NCBI RefSeq assembly: GCF_000938255.1
Contig: NZ_JYMR01000054.1
Span: 78,780 to 142,779 of the forward strand
Direction of reading: 5' to 3'
Source of the DNA: Bradyrhizobium sp. LTSP849
Lineage (GTDB): Bacteria > Pseudomonadota > Alphaproteobacteria > Rhizobiales > Xanthobacteraceae
DNA: 64,000 nucleotides
Made by a program: the position numbers and the translations under genes. Positions 23,721 through 33,661 of this stretch are shown in pieces; positions within the stretch are counted from its first letter, which is position 1; each line of letters opens with the position of its first letter. The notes beneath the pieces were generated by a model. It was not told the origin of the DNA. It searched no databases and was given only the letters and a program-made list of their open reading frames with translations.

Positions 23721-26426
23721 ATGTTCGACAGCCCGTTTGACGACATCGCGATGGTCGTTGCGATCATTGCCTTCCTGATCGCGATCAAGGCCACCAGCCA
23801 GGCGACCGAGCTGCGCCGGCGGCTGAGCTCGCTCGAGGCGATGTTGTACGCCCAGCGGCAGGTACAGCCGCCGCCGCTGATGCCCGCGCAGGAGCAGGCG
23901 CCTTTGCCTGCGACGACCGCGGCAGAACCACCGCCGCTTGCACCTGAAGCCGAACCAGCGCCGCCCCCTCCGCTCGTCACCGAACATGTTTCGCCGCCGC
24001 CGCTCGAAGCGAGCGCGGATCGTGTCGCACCGCCTCCCGTGCCGGCCGCAGAGCCCGGCTTCGAGGAGCGGCTTGGCACCCGCTGGGTGGTGTGGATCGG
24101 CGGCCTTGCGCTGGCGCTCGGCGGCTTCTTCATGGTGCGCTATTCGATCGAGGCCGGCCTTGTCGGCCCCGGCGTGCGCGTGTTCCTCGGCGGCGTGTTC
24201 GCGCTGGCGCTGTTAGCGGCCGGCGAATGGACGCGGCGCAAGGAGAGCATTTCCACCATCGCGGCGCTGCCGATCGCCAACATTCCCGCGATCCTCACGG
24301 CTGCAGGCACGGCCGTGGCATTCGCGACCACCTATGCCGCCTACGCGCTCTACGACTTCCTGGTGCCCGCCACCGCCTTCGTGCTGCTCGGCCTTGTCGC
24401 GCTCGGCACGCTGGCGGCAGCGCTGCTGCACGGGCCGGCGCTCGCAGGCCTCGGCGTGGTCGGCGCCTTCGCGACGCCTGCCCTAGTCTCCAGCGGCAAG
24501 CCTGACTATTGGGCGCTCTACGTCTATCTCGCCATCGTCACCGCCGCGAGTTTTGGCCTCGCCCGTATCCGGCTGTGGCGCTGGCTGGCCGTGACCACCA
24601 TCGGCTTCGCCGTGCTCTGGATCTTCCCGGGGCTCGATCTCGGCGAATTGCAGGTCGCGCCGCACGCCTTCCATGCCATCGCGGGCTTCGTGCTGGCCGC
24701 GCTGCTCGTGGTCTGCGGCTTCATGTTCGGCCCCACGATCGAGGACGGGCAGATCGAGCCCGTCTCGTCGAGTGCGCTCGGCGCCTATCTGTTCGGCGCG
24801 ATGCTGATCGTGCTGTCGAGCGCGCATGCTGATCTTTCGTTGATCGCCTTCACGCTTCTCATCGCGGCGACGCTGTTCGTCGCCTGGCGTACGCCTTCGG
24901 CCACCGGCGCCTTGGGCGCGGCGGCGGCGACCGTCTTCATCGTGTTCGCCGAATGGGCGGTGCGCGCCAATCCGGACATGCTGGTGCTGCCGGGCGGGCC
25001 CCTGCCCGGCATCGGACCGACGGCGACCGACAGCGCCGTGACGCAGCATCTGGTGATGGCCGCGATCTTCGCCGCAGGCTTCGGCATCGCCGGCTTTTTC
25101 GCGCAGGGCCGCTCAAGCTCGGCGATCATTCCCGTGGTGTGGTCGGCGGCTGCGGTCGCAACACCGATTGCGATCCTGGTTGCGCTCTACGCACGCATCG
25201 CCCATCTCGACCGCTCGATCCCGTTCGCGATCCTCGCGGTGCTGCTCGCCGCCGCCTTTGGCGCAGCAACTGAAACCCTCACCCGCCGTGAGACCCGGCC
25301 GGGCCTTGCGATCTCCACTGCTTTGTTCGCCACCGGCACGCTCGGTGCGCTGGCGCTGGCGCTGACCTTTGCGCTGGAGAAGGGCTGGCTCACCATTGCG
25401 CTCGCGCTGATGTCACTCGGCACCGCCTGGATCTCGATGCAGCGGCCGATCCCGTTCCTGCGCTGGCTCGCCGCCATCTTCGCAGGCCTGGTCACCGCGC
25501 GCATCGCCTATGATCCCCGCATCGTCGGCGACGCTGTCGGCACCACGCCGATCTTCAACTGGCTGTTGTGGGGCTATGGCCTGCCCGCCGCGTCGTTCTG
25601 GATGGCGAGCATTTTCCTGCGCCGCCGCGCCGATGACGCGCCGCTGCGCATGGTGGAGGCGGCCGCGATCCTGTTCACCGCGCTGCTCGCCTTCACGGAG
25701 ATCCGCCATCTCGCGACAGGCGGCGATATGATAGCAGCGCCGTCACTGCTCGAATGCGCACTCCAGGTCTGCATGGCGCTGGCCATGGCGATCGGGCTGG
25801 AGCGCTTGCAGCTGCGAAGCCGCAGCATCGTGCACAATGTCGGTGCCGTCATTCTGACGGCGATTGCAGGCCTCATCAGCGTGTTCGGCCTCCTCATCAT
25901 GGAGAACCCGCTGCTATGGCGCATCGATGTCGGCGGCGCCGTGTTCAACCTGCTGCTGCTCGGCTACGCGCTGCCGGCGGTGTTGATGCTGCTGTTGTCC
26001 TATGCGGTGGCGAGCGAGCGCGGCAAGGCCTATGCCAACACCATCGCGGGCGGCGCGCTTGTCTTCGCGCTCGTGTACCTGACGCTGGAGATCCGCCGCT
26101 TCTATCACGGCCCGATCCTGTCCAGCGGCGAGACCACGGGTGCCGAGCAATACACCTATTCGATCGGCTGGCTCGCCTTCGGCGTGGCGCTGCTCGGTAT
26201 CGGGCTTCTCGTCAACTCCGAGCGTGCGCGGCTGGCATCCGCCGCCGTCATCGCGCTGACCATCCTGAAGGCCTTCGTCATCGACATGTCGACGCTGACC
26301 GGTGTCTACCGCGCGTTGTCGTTCATGTGTCTCGGCATCGTGCTGGTCGCGATCGGCTGGCTCTACCAGCGCATGCTGTTCCGGCGGCAGGTAGCACCGC
26401 CGCCGGCTCCGCAGACGAGCGCGTGA
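23721..26426 (+). CDS. DUF2339 domain-containing polytopic membrane protein
   Basis: 901 residues. After one N-terminal membrane helix (IAMVVAIIAFLIAI) and a short coiled region comes a Pro/Ala-rich linker of about 75 residues. The rest is a long series of hydrophobic helices, more than twenty by eye, in the DUF2339 pattern (FEERLGTRWVVWIGGLALAL, then GGFFMVRYSIEAGL). A final helix pair ends in a short charged tail. The function of DUF2339 is unknown; the size and topology suggest a large inner-membrane channel or envelope component. AGGAGG before ATG 23721 supports the start. Confidence 0.9.
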   Translation: MFDSPFDDIAMVVAIIAFLIAIKATSQATELRRRLSSLEAMLYAQRQVQPPPLMPAQEQAPLPATTAAEPPPLAPEAEPAPPPPLVTEHVSPPPLEASADRVAPPPVPAAEPGFEERLGTRWVVWIGGLALALGGFFMVRYSIEAGLVGPGVRVFLGGVFALALLAAGEWTRRKESISTIAALPIANIPAILTAAGTAVAFATTYAAYALYDFLVPATAFVLLGLVALGTLAAALLHGPALAGLGVVGAFATPALVSSGKPDYWALYVYLAIVTAASFGLARIRLWRWLAVTTIGFAVLWIFPGLDLGELQVAPHAFHAIAGFVLAALLVVCGFMFGPTIEDGQIEPVSSSALGAYLFGAMLIVLSSAHADLSLIAFTLLIAATLFVAWRTPSATGALGAAAATVFIVFAEWAVRANPDMLVLPGGPLPGIGPTATDSAVTQHLVMAAIFAAGFGIAGFFAQGRSSSAIIPVVWSAAAVATPIAILVALYARIAHLDRSIPFAILAVLLAAAFGAATETLTRRETRPGLAISTALFATGTLGALALALTFALEKGWLTIALALMSLGTAWISMQRPIPFLRWLAAIFAGLVTARIAYDPRIVGDAVGTTPIFNWLLWGYGLPAASFWMASIFLRRRADDAPLRMVEAAAILFTALLAFTEIRHLATGGDMIAAPSLLECALQVCMALAMAIGLERLQLRSRSIVHNVGAVILTAIAGLISVFGLLIMENPLLWRIDVGGAVFNLLLLGYALPAVLMLLLSYAVASERGKAYANTIAGGALVFALVYLTLEIRRFYHGPILSSGETTGAEQYTYSIGWLAFGVALLGIGLLVNSERARLASAAVIALTILKAFVIDMSTLTGVYRALSFMCLGIVLVAIGWLYQRMLFRRQVAPPPAPQTSA

Positions 26427-26440
26427 CGGCGTTTTCGTTT

Positions 26441-26491
26441 GAGCATGATCTTATCGGAAAGCCGCTTCGCACTTTTCCGGACCATGCTCTA
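26441..26491. repeat. Intergenic palindromic repeat, family D copy 3 (short)
   Basis: GAGCATGATC at 26441 and the complementary end CCATGCTCTA at 26482-26491 match copies 1 and 2, but the middle GCGCTAACGC section is missing. Its last three bases (26489-26491) give the TAG stop of the minus-strand chemotaxis gene. Confidence 0.9.
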
Positions 26492-28177
26492 GGCCGCGCG
26501 GACCGACTCCAGGAACTGCGCGACCTCGACCTTGAGGCGCGTGCTGTCGCTCGCGAGCGATTTGGCGGCCGAGAGCACCTCGCTCGAGGCCTCGCCGGTC
26601 TCGATCGCACCGCGCTGCACGTCGGTGATGTTCGACGAGACCTCCTGCGTGCCGACCGAGGCCTGCTGCACGTTGCGCGAGATCTCCTGCGTGGCCGCGC
26701 CCTGCTCCTCGACGGCGGCGGCGATGGCCGCGGACACCTCGGACAGCCGCTCGATGGTGCCGCCGATCTCCTGAATGGCGCTGACGGATTCCCCGGTCGC
26801 GGCCTGGATGCCTGCGACCTGCGCCCCGATCTCACCGGTCGCCTTCGCGGTCTGCTCTGCCAGCGCCTTGACCTCGGAAGCGACGACAGCGAAGCCGCGG
26901 CCGGCTTCGCCAGCGCGCGCCGCCTCGATGGTCGCGTTCAGCGCCAGCAGATTGGTCTGGCCCGCAATGGTGTTGATGAGCTCGACGACGTCGCCGATGC
27001 GGGATGCGGCCAGCGACAGAGCGTTGACACGCTCGTTGGTCCGCCCCGCCTGCTCGACGGCTTCCGCCGCCATCCGTGCCGAGTCCTGCACCCGGCGGCT
27101 GATCTCGGTGATGGAGGACGACAGCTCTTCCGAGGCCGATGCCACCGCCTGGACGTTGGTGGAGGCCTCCTCGGACGCAGCCGCAACGACGGTCGCGAGC
27201 TCCTGCCCGCGCTGCGCGGTGCTGGTCAGCGTCGTCGCGGACGCCTCGAGCTCGGTCGAGGCCGCGGAGACGGTTCCGACGACTTCGCCGATCATCGCTT
27301 CGAACTTGCGGGTGATGGCATCGACGCGGCGGCCGCGTTCGATCTTCGCTTCGGCGTCGGCCGCAGCAGCCGCGTCTGCGGCCTTCTTGGCGATCAGCGC
27401 CTCCTTGAAGATCTGGAGCGCATCCGCCATCGAGCCGATCTCGGTCTTCTCGCCGCGATGCGGCACATCGGCCAAGAGGTCGCCCTCACCGAGCGACTGC
27501 ATCGGGCGGATGATCGAGGCAATACCACGCGAAACGTCGCGCACGAGATAGTAGGCGGCACCGATCGCGATCACGACCGAGGCCACGATGATGCCGACCA
27601 GCACGCGGAAGATCGTGGCGTAGCTGTCGGCCGCCTGCTTCGTCTCCGATTCGGCGCCGCGGTTATTGAGGTCGATGTCCTTGGTCAGCAGTGGATCGGC
27701 CGCCTGGGCCATCTTGGCGACCTTGGTCTGCAACAGCTCGTTGGCGTCGGTCGGGAAGCGGCCGACGCTCTTGCGCGACAGCGCCATCACGTCCTGCACG
27801 CCATTCAGGTACTCGCCCCACGCCGTCGTCCATTGCCCGTAGATTGAGCGCTCTTCGGCGGACGTGATCAGCTGCTCGTAGGTCTTGCGCGTCTGCTCGA
27901 TGCGTTCGCGCAGCGAGCCGAGGCGCTTCTCGGCCGCGTCCTTGCCTTCGGCAGTGTCCTGCATCAAATGCAGACGGAGCGCGACCCGCAGCTCGTTGAC
28001 GTCAGCACGGATCGAGCCGAGCGCACGCACGCTCGGCAGCCAGCTCTGCGCGATCTCGACGGTGTGAGAATTGATGTTCTGCATAGTGCCGATCGCCACC
28101 ACGCCGACGCCGGCGAGCGAGAGCACGAGGATCGACAACACGGTCAAAAGCTTGAAGACGATCGACAACTTCGACAT
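26489..28177 (-). CDS. Methyl-accepting chemotaxis protein 1
   Basis: 562 residues from ATG 28177 (MSKLSIVFKLL); an upstream in-frame start at 28210 is less likely. Order: membrane helix about 8-30, a four-helix-bundle periplasmic sensor of about 150 residues, a second membrane helix near residue 190, a HAMP domain, then the coiled-coil signalling domain with the hairpin tip block ALNATIEAARAGEAGRGFAV. It relays ligand binding to CheA/CheW. No C-terminal CheR-docking pentapeptide; the end is FLESVRAA. First of three neighbouring receptors in the same direction. Confidence 0.93.
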   Translation of the reverse strand: MSKLSIVFKLLTVLSILVLSLAGVGVVAIGTMQNINSHTVEIAQSWLPSVRALGSIRADVNELRVALRLHLMQDTAEGKDAAEKRLGSLRERIEQTRKTYEQLITSAEERSIYGQWTTAWGEYLNGVQDVMALSRKSVGRFPTDANELLQTKVAKMAQAADPLLTKDIDLNNRGAESETKQAADSYATIFRVLVGIIVASVVIAIGAAYYLVRDVSRGIASIIRPMQSLGEGDLLADVPHRGEKTEIGSMADALQIFKEALIAKKAADAAAAADAEAKIERGRRVDAITRKFEAMIGEVVGTVSAASTELEASATTLTSTAQRGQELATVVAAASEEASTNVQAVASASEELSSSITEISRRVQDSARMAAEAVEQAGRTNERVNALSLAASRIGDVVELINTIAGQTNLLALNATIEAARAGEAGRGFAVVASEVKALAEQTAKATGEIGAQVAGIQAATGESVSAIQEIGGTIERLSEVSAAIAAAVEEQGAATQEISRNVQQASVGTQEVSSNITDVQRGAIETGEASSEVLSAAKSLASDSTRLKVEVAQFLESVRAA

Positions 28178-28407
28178 CACATCTAATCCCGATGATAACT
28201 GACAACGCACAAGTCACCTGCGCCGCGACCGTCACAACTGACGACAGGGCGGGGGTCATTCCAACAATGCTGGCTGGTTCTTATCCGGTAAGATTGCGCT
28301 CATAGTCGCAAACAGCCGTTAACAAGAGCCTAGTAAAACTACGGGCTTGCCGATTATCGATACTTAACCAAACTACAACTTTAAATTGCCGGTGAATGAG
28401 CTGGCCA

Positions 28408-30378
28408 TCATGCGGCCCGCACCGAGTCCAGAAAGCGCGCGACCTCGCTCTTCAAGCGGTTGCTCTCCTGCGACAGCGATTGCGCCGCCGAATGCACCTG
28501 CGCCGAGGCAGCCCCGGTCTCGCCGGCGCCGCGCTGGACATCTCCGATGTTTGCCGAGACCTCCGATGTGCCGTGCGCGGCGTGCAGGATGTTGCGGGAA
28601 ATCTCCTGCGTCGCGGCGCCCTGCTCCTCGACGGAAGCGGCAATAGCCGACGAGATCTCCGACATCCGCGCGATGGTGTCGCCAATCTCCTTGATCGCGC
28701 CGACGGAATCCTGCGTCGCGGTCTGGATCGCGCCGATGTGCTGGCCGATCTCGCCCGTCGCTTTCGCGGTCTGCTCGGCCAGCGCTTTCACCTCGGTCGC
28801 AACCACCGCAAAGCCGCGGCCCGCCTCGCCCGCCCGTGCCGCCTCGATCGTGGCGTTCAACGCCAACAGGTTGGTCTGGGCGGCGATCGTGTTGATCAAG
28901 TCGACCACGTCGCCGATGCGCCCCGCAGCCTTGGTCAATTCGCCGACGCGCGCATTGGTGCGCTGGGCCTGCTCCACCGCGACGTCGGCGACGCGCGCCG
29001 ATTCCTGCACCTGACGGCTGATCTCGGAGATCGACGTCGTCATCTCCTCGCTTGCGGAGGACACCGACTGCACGTTGGCAGACGCCTCCTCCGAGGCCGA
29101 CGCCACGGCGGTGGCGAGCCCGTTGGACCGTTCGGCCGCCTGCGTCAGCGTATTCGAGGACGCTTCGAGCTCGGTTGCCGCCGATGAGACGGTCTCGATG
29201 ATCTCGCCGATCGCGCCTTCGAACCCATCGGCGAGCCGCTGCATGTCCGCCTTGCGCTGCGTGCGCCGGCGCGTGTCGGCCTCCAGCTGCTCGGCGCGGA
29301 GTCGCTCGGCTTCCGTCATGTTGGTCCTGAACACCTCGACCGCGCTGGCCATCTCGCCGATCTCATCCTTGCGTCCGACGCCGGGAACGGAAATCGAGAG
29401 ATCGCCGCGTGCAAGCCCCGTCATCGCGTCGACCATGCCGGACAGTGCCTTCGAGATCGAGCGTCCCAGGAAGAAGCCGACCACAGCGAGCACGGCGACC
29501 GTGACGAAGAAGGCGATCATCATCCACAGGCGCACGGCGTCGCGGGTCGCAGTTTCCGCAGCGTCAGCCTGCTTGTAGAGACCTTCGACCGTGGTCCGCA
29601 CCTCGACCATCCCCGGCTCGAGTTCACGGAACGTCTTCATCATACTGGTATCAAGGGCCGCGCTCTGTTGTGCGGTCTCGGCCCAGGCCACGAACTCCGA
29701 TTGGTACTTCTGGAGCTTGGCCGTGATCTCAGTCGAGACGGGAGCGGGCACGGCAGCGGCTTCCATGGCCTTCGAGAACTCTATGGCGGCCTTCTTCAGT
29801 TCAGCGACGTATTTCGGATCACGCCGCAGCATGAAATCCTTCTCGTGCCGGCGCATCGTCAGCATCCAGCTCGTCAGCCGCGGATTGTCGAGCTCCTTCA
29901 GCTTCGCCTCGATGTCATGAACCGCGCCGCGCAGCGAGCCGGACAGGCCGAGTGTCTCGTTCAGGCCGAGCTTGGTCTCGGCTGCGACCAGCGCGCTGAA
30001 ATCCGTCGCATAGCGCCTGAAGCCCTCCTGGGCCTGCTTCGTCTTGTCGGACAGCGCGCTCATGCCGCCCGCCGACATCAGCCGTTCGACCTCATCGAAA
30101 TCACGATTGATCGGGCCTATCAGCTCGGCGTGCGCCTTGGCATAACTCTCGTTGCGGCGCTGCTGAAAGTTCTTCTCGTTGCGGCGGGCCTCCAGCATCC
30201 GGATCGAGAGCTGGTTGTTCAGGTCGGCGATCGCACGGGCGCGATTGGCGACGTTGCGGGAGGCGTCCTGGGAAAGACTGCCGATCTCGTAGATCGCGCC
30301 AAAGGCGACGAGACCAACGAGGCCAAATAATCCGATCGCCATCACCTTGTGGGTCAGGCGGATGGAAAGGCCGCTCAT
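28408..30378 (-). CDS. Methyl-accepting chemotaxis protein 2, HBM-type sensor
   Basis: 656 residues from ATG 30378 (MSGLSIRLTHKVMAIG). The periplasmic part is long, about 250 residues, and contains the helical bimodular signature twice (MLEARRNEKNFQQRR and MRRHEKDFMLRRDPKYV), so an HBM sensor is likely; such sensors bind small organic acids or amines. A second membrane helix (MMIAFFVTVAVLAVVGFFLG), HAMP and the signalling domain with ALNATIEAARAGEAGRGFAV follow. It ends FLDSVRAA without a CheR-binding tail. The signalling half is nearly the same as in its neighbours. Confidence 0.93.
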   Translation of the reverse strand: MSGLSIRLTHKVMAIGLFGLVGLVAFGAIYEIGSLSQDASRNVANRARAIADLNNQLSIRMLEARRNEKNFQQRRNESYAKAHAELIGPINRDFDEVERLMSAGGMSALSDKTKQAQEGFRRYATDFSALVAAETKLGLNETLGLSGSLRGAVHDIEAKLKELDNPRLTSWMLTMRRHEKDFMLRRDPKYVAELKKAAIEFSKAMEAAAVPAPVSTEITAKLQKYQSEFVAWAETAQQSAALDTSMMKTFRELEPGMVEVRTTVEGLYKQADAAETATRDAVRLWMMIAFFVTVAVLAVVGFFLGRSISKALSGMVDAMTGLARGDLSISVPGVGRKDEIGEMASAVEVFRTNMTEAERLRAEQLEADTRRRTQRKADMQRLADGFEGAIGEIIETVSSAATELEASSNTLTQAAERSNGLATAVASASEEASANVQSVSSASEEMTTSISEISRQVQESARVADVAVEQAQRTNARVGELTKAAGRIGDVVDLINTIAAQTNLLALNATIEAARAGEAGRGFAVVATEVKALAEQTAKATGEIGQHIGAIQTATQDSVGAIKEIGDTIARMSEISSAIAASVEEQGAATQEISRNILHAAHGTSEVSANIGDVQRGAGETGAASAQVHSAAQSLSQESNRLKSEVARFLDSVRAA

Positions 30379-30565
30379 GAATGGGCTCCAAAACGCTAAG
30401 GACGCAATACAGGAGGGCGACGCAGCACCCGGAATATTCCGGGGATTATGACCGCTTCGCTTTTCTGGAAAGTTAACCTTGCGGCTCATTCGTCATGGCG
30501 CCGCAACATGCGCGCGCGCAACCACCGCGCTTCCACGCGTGGCGGTTGTAGCGTTCGACCCGCCA

Positions 30566-32308
30566 TCAGGCAGCCCGCACCGTCTCCAGGAACTTGCCGA
30601 CCTCAAGCTTGAGGCGATCGCTGTCGCCGGACAGCATCTGCGCGGCGGACAGGACCTGCGAGGACGCAGATCCGGTCTCGCTTGCCCCGCGCTGCACGTC
30701 AGCGATATTGGACGACACCTGCTCGGTGCCCTGGGCGGCCTGTGCGACGTTGCGGGAGATTTCCTGCGTCGCGGCGCCCTGCTCCTCGACGGCGGCAGCA
30801 ATGGTCGAGGAAATCTCCGACAATTTTGCGATGGTGTCGCTGATATCCCTGATGGCGCCGACCGAATATTCGGTGGCGGTCTGGATGCTGGCAATCTGCT
30901 GGCCGATCTCGCCAGTTGCCTTCGCGGTCTGTTCGGCCAGCGCCTTGACCTCGGAGGCGACCACGGCAAAGCCACGCCCCGCTTCGCCGGCGCGCGCCGC
31001 TTCGATCGTGGCGTTGAGTGCCAGCAGATTGGTCTGGCCCGCGATGGTGTTGATCAGCTCGACCACGTCGCCGATGCGCGTCGCCGCCTTGGACAATTCG
31101 CTGACGCGTTCGGTGGTGTTGCGGGCCTGGCCGACTGCCTCGCTCGCCACGCGCGCCGACTCCTGTACCTGCCGGCTGATCTCGGTGATCGAGGACGACA
31201 ACTCTTCCGTCGCCGACGCCACCGACTGCACGTTAGTGGAGGCCTCTTCCGAGGCCGCCGCAACGACGGTGGTAAGCGCCTTTGTGCGTTCCGCGGTGGA
31301 GGTCAGCGTCGTCGCAGATGCTTCGAGCTCGGTCGAGGCCGACGACACAGTGCCGACGATCTCGCCGACGGCGCCTTCAAAATTGTCGGCGAGCTTGCGC
31401 ATGTCCGCCTTGCGCTGCTCGGTCGCGACCTGGTCCTGCCGCATCTTGGCGTCCGCTTCTGCGCGCGCCTTCTGCTCGGACACGACCTTGAATTTCTCGA
31501 CGGCGCCGGCGACCTCGCCGACCTCGTCCTTGCGGCCGAGTCCCGGCAACACAACCGAGAAGTCGCCACCGGCAAGCTTCTCCATCGCCACCGTCAACGC
31601 CCGCATCGGTCGCGCGATGCTGAAGACGGAGAAGATGCACGCACCGATCAGGACCATCGCGACCAGCACGCCGGTGATAAGCGACGTGCGCGCAACCGAC
31701 CCTGCCTCCGCTTCCGCTGCGGCGCGAGTCTCGACACTCCTCTGCTTGGCAAAGTTGGTAATCTCGTTCGCTAGCTCGGAGATCTCTTCGTTGATCGGAG
31801 CTAGTGTTTCCTTGCGGATGCGGTCGACCTCGGCCACCAGCTTTGCGAGCTGCGCCGACGCTTCGCCGTCCTTCTTCGCGTCGAGCGCGAGCTCCTGCTT
31901 GCGGATCGCCTCGATCTGCTGCTCTCCCTTCTGAAAGTTGCCGATCAGCACAGTCAGGCGATCGATCCGCTTGCGGTTCTCCGGCGACCGCGAGAGCTTC
32001 GCCATTTCATCCGAGAACTTCAGGGCCGCCGTCTGGCGGTCGTTGAAATAGGTTACGGCCTTCTGCATCTCGGCCGGCGAGGAGGAAGTCAGGATGTCAC
32101 GAATGCCGATCTGCATCCCGCGGACCGACGCCTTCGCTTCCGCAGCGTTTTGCGCGATCGATTGCTGTCCAGATGCCCCATTGCTCAGCTTCTGGACCTC
32201 CACGTCACCGCTCATCTGGAGGAAGATCATCAGCGCGACGAGGCCGATGGTCAGTGCCGAGGTTATGGCGAGTTTGGTGCCAATTCGCAGATTCTGAATG
32301 AACATCAT
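30566..32308 (-). CDS. Methyl-accepting chemotaxis protein 3
   Basis: 580 residues from ATG 32308, with a second ATG directly behind it. Membrane helix at about 13-32, a four-helix-bundle periplasmic domain of about 150 residues (QMSGDVEVQKLSNGASGQQS onward), membrane helix near 205-225, HAMP, then the signalling coiled coil with ALNATIEAARAGEAGRGFAV. It ends FLETVRAA. Sensor domains of the three tandem receptors differ, whereas signalling domains are alike, as expected after duplication and sensor exchange. Ligand unknown. Confidence 0.93.
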   Translation of the reverse strand: MMFIQNLRIGTKLAITSALTIGLVALMIFLQMSGDVEVQKLSNGASGQQSIAQNAAEAKASVRGMQIGIRDILTSSSPAEMQKAVTYFNDRQTAALKFSDEMAKLSRSPENRKRIDRLTVLIGNFQKGEQQIEAIRKQELALDAKKDGEASAQLAKLVAEVDRIRKETLAPINEEISELANEITNFAKQRSVETRAAAEAEAGSVARTSLITGVLVAMVLIGACIFSVFSIARPMRALTVAMEKLAGGDFSVVLPGLGRKDEVGEVAGAVEKFKVVSEQKARAEADAKMRQDQVATEQRKADMRKLADNFEGAVGEIVGTVSSASTELEASATTLTSTAERTKALTTVVAAASEEASTNVQSVASATEELSSSITEISRQVQESARVASEAVGQARNTTERVSELSKAATRIGDVVELINTIAGQTNLLALNATIEAARAGEAGRGFAVVASEVKALAEQTAKATGEIGQQIASIQTATEYSVGAIRDISDTIAKLSEISSTIAAAVEEQGAATQEISRNVAQAAQGTEQVSSNIADVQRGASETGSASSQVLSAAQMLSGDSDRLKLEVGKFLETVRAA

Positions 32309-32538
32309 CGAAGTATTTCCCAGGATACGAATTGGCGCGGCGAAGCGCGTAAACGGCCTAGGCAGGCTAACCGGCAGGTTCGTCGTTAACGTTAAGTATC
32401 GAGGCTGCGGCCTGGGTAGAAGTACGGGGAACGCGGCTCAAATCACGTGAATTGCACACTCTTCACGAGCAGCAGAGCGATGGCTCGCGAATTTGCAGTT
32501 GTCCCATTCGTTAACGTCGCGCGCCACCGACAGCCGCG

Positions 32539-32772
32539 TCAGCGCACAGTCTCGCCGACGAGGCTGATGCGAAACACCGGCTCCTTGTTCTCGTCGAGCA
32601 GCTCCATGCTCCACTTGGCGTTGGGCTTCAAATTGCGCGCGATGCTGCCGAGCAAATTGGCGCACACCTCCCCCATCTCGGTCCAGGCGGCGGCGCGATC
32701 CTCGAACTCGTATGGCTGATCGGCGGCGCCGGAATAGCGGCCGGTGCTGATGCGGAAGAAATAGAGCGACAT
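32539..32772 (-). CDS. DUF6894-like small protein
   Basis: 77 residues from ATG 32772 (MSLYFFRISTGRYSGAADQP). The N-terminal M-x-x-YFFR strand, the central EFEDRAAAWTEMGEVCANLL helix and the final ELLDENKEPVFRISLVGET strand match small DUF6894-type proteins, which occur in many copies in Bradyrhizobium. Function unknown. The longer frame starting at 32838 adds residues with no family resemblance. Confidence 0.75.
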   Translation of the reverse strand: MSLYFFRISTGRYSGAADQPYEFEDRAAAWTEMGEVCANLLGSIARNLKPNAKWSMELLDENKEPVFRISLVGETVR

Positions 32773-32939
32773 CGTTGAACCCTTGTGCAGAGCCGCCCCC
32801 CCGGCCGTCACGCAGGCTGGAGCGCCAGTCGCTACCAAGGCATGAAAGCCGCCGTCCGTATGACTACGGCGCGGCGGCTCGATCGCTGATGGATGTTGTC
32901 AGCAACGCACGTGCAGGTGGTCGCGCGCGCAGGCCAAAA

Positions 32940-33548
32940 TCACTCGGTCGAGCGGCGCAGCTCGAGCGGGCCTTCGTTCTTCGAATCGGATTTGGGCTCG
33001 GACTTCGCTTCCGATTTCACCGGCTCGATTCGGCTGCTCTCGACACGCGGCGTCTCGACGCGCGCGGCGACCTCGGTGCTCGATGCGTTGACCGAACCGG
33101 TCTGCTCGGAGCTGCGCAGCGAGCGCGGCCGCGCCACGGCGCGCGCCATCAGCATCTGGTTGCCACCCTGATGGTGGAACTCGCAATAGGCGAAGCTCAT
33201 GCCCGACACCGAGCCGCGGAAGCTGCGCTCGTCGGTCTTTTCCAGGTTGAAACAGGGCTCGAACGGAATGCCCTTGATCGAGGCGCAGACGTTCTGGCCG
33301 CGGATCTGGAGCGTGTTGCCGGGCAGCCGAAGATGGCGCACCGGACCCGCGCCGGAGAACTGCACCGCGCCGGCGGCGCCAAGATCGTCGAGGATGCGGC
33401 CTGCGCCGCGGGTGCCGTCGAAACACGTGAAGGCGAATACCTTGCCGGCAACGAAGCGGCGCGCCTCCTCGGCGTTCATGCTTCCGGCAATGGCCGGCGC
33501 AAACGTCACGACAGCCGTGACAGCCCCCAACACAATACGCGCAAGCAT
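32940..33548 (-). CDS. Secreted hypothetical protein with charged C-terminal tail
   Basis: 202 residues from ATG 33548. A signal peptide (MLARIVLGAVTAVVTFAPAIAG) is followed by a small domain with several cysteines (FAFTCFDGTRGAGRI, NVCASIKGIPFEPCFNL, SFAYCEFHH), likely disulphide-bonded in the periplasm. After about residue 145 comes a low-complexity tail rich in Ser, Glu, Lys and Pro. No family is recognised. Confidence 0.78.
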   Translation of the reverse strand: MLARIVLGAVTAVVTFAPAIAGSMNAEEARRFVAGKVFAFTCFDGTRGAGRILDDLGAAGAVQFSGAGPVRHLRLPGNTLQIRGQNVCASIKGIPFEPCFNLEKTDERSFRGSVSGMSFAYCEFHHQGGNQMLMARAVARPRSLRSSEQTGSVNASSTEVAARVETPRVESSRIEPVKSEAKSEPKSDSKNEGPLELRRSTE

Positions 33549-33661
33549 GCTCAACTCCGAACTAACCCCCGCAGCGGGCGATGCCGTATCTCTTTACCCG
33601 CTGCTTACCATACTAACCAAGGCAACATTGAAGCAGCTTGGTTGGTAAAGTCTGAACGTCG

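Noticed and set aside
25754..27847. 697-codon plus-strand frame
   Set aside because: It runs out of frame through the end of the DUF2339 gene and antisense to the first chemotaxis gene; composition is Arg/Leu/Gly-rich shadow sequence of GC-rich genes.
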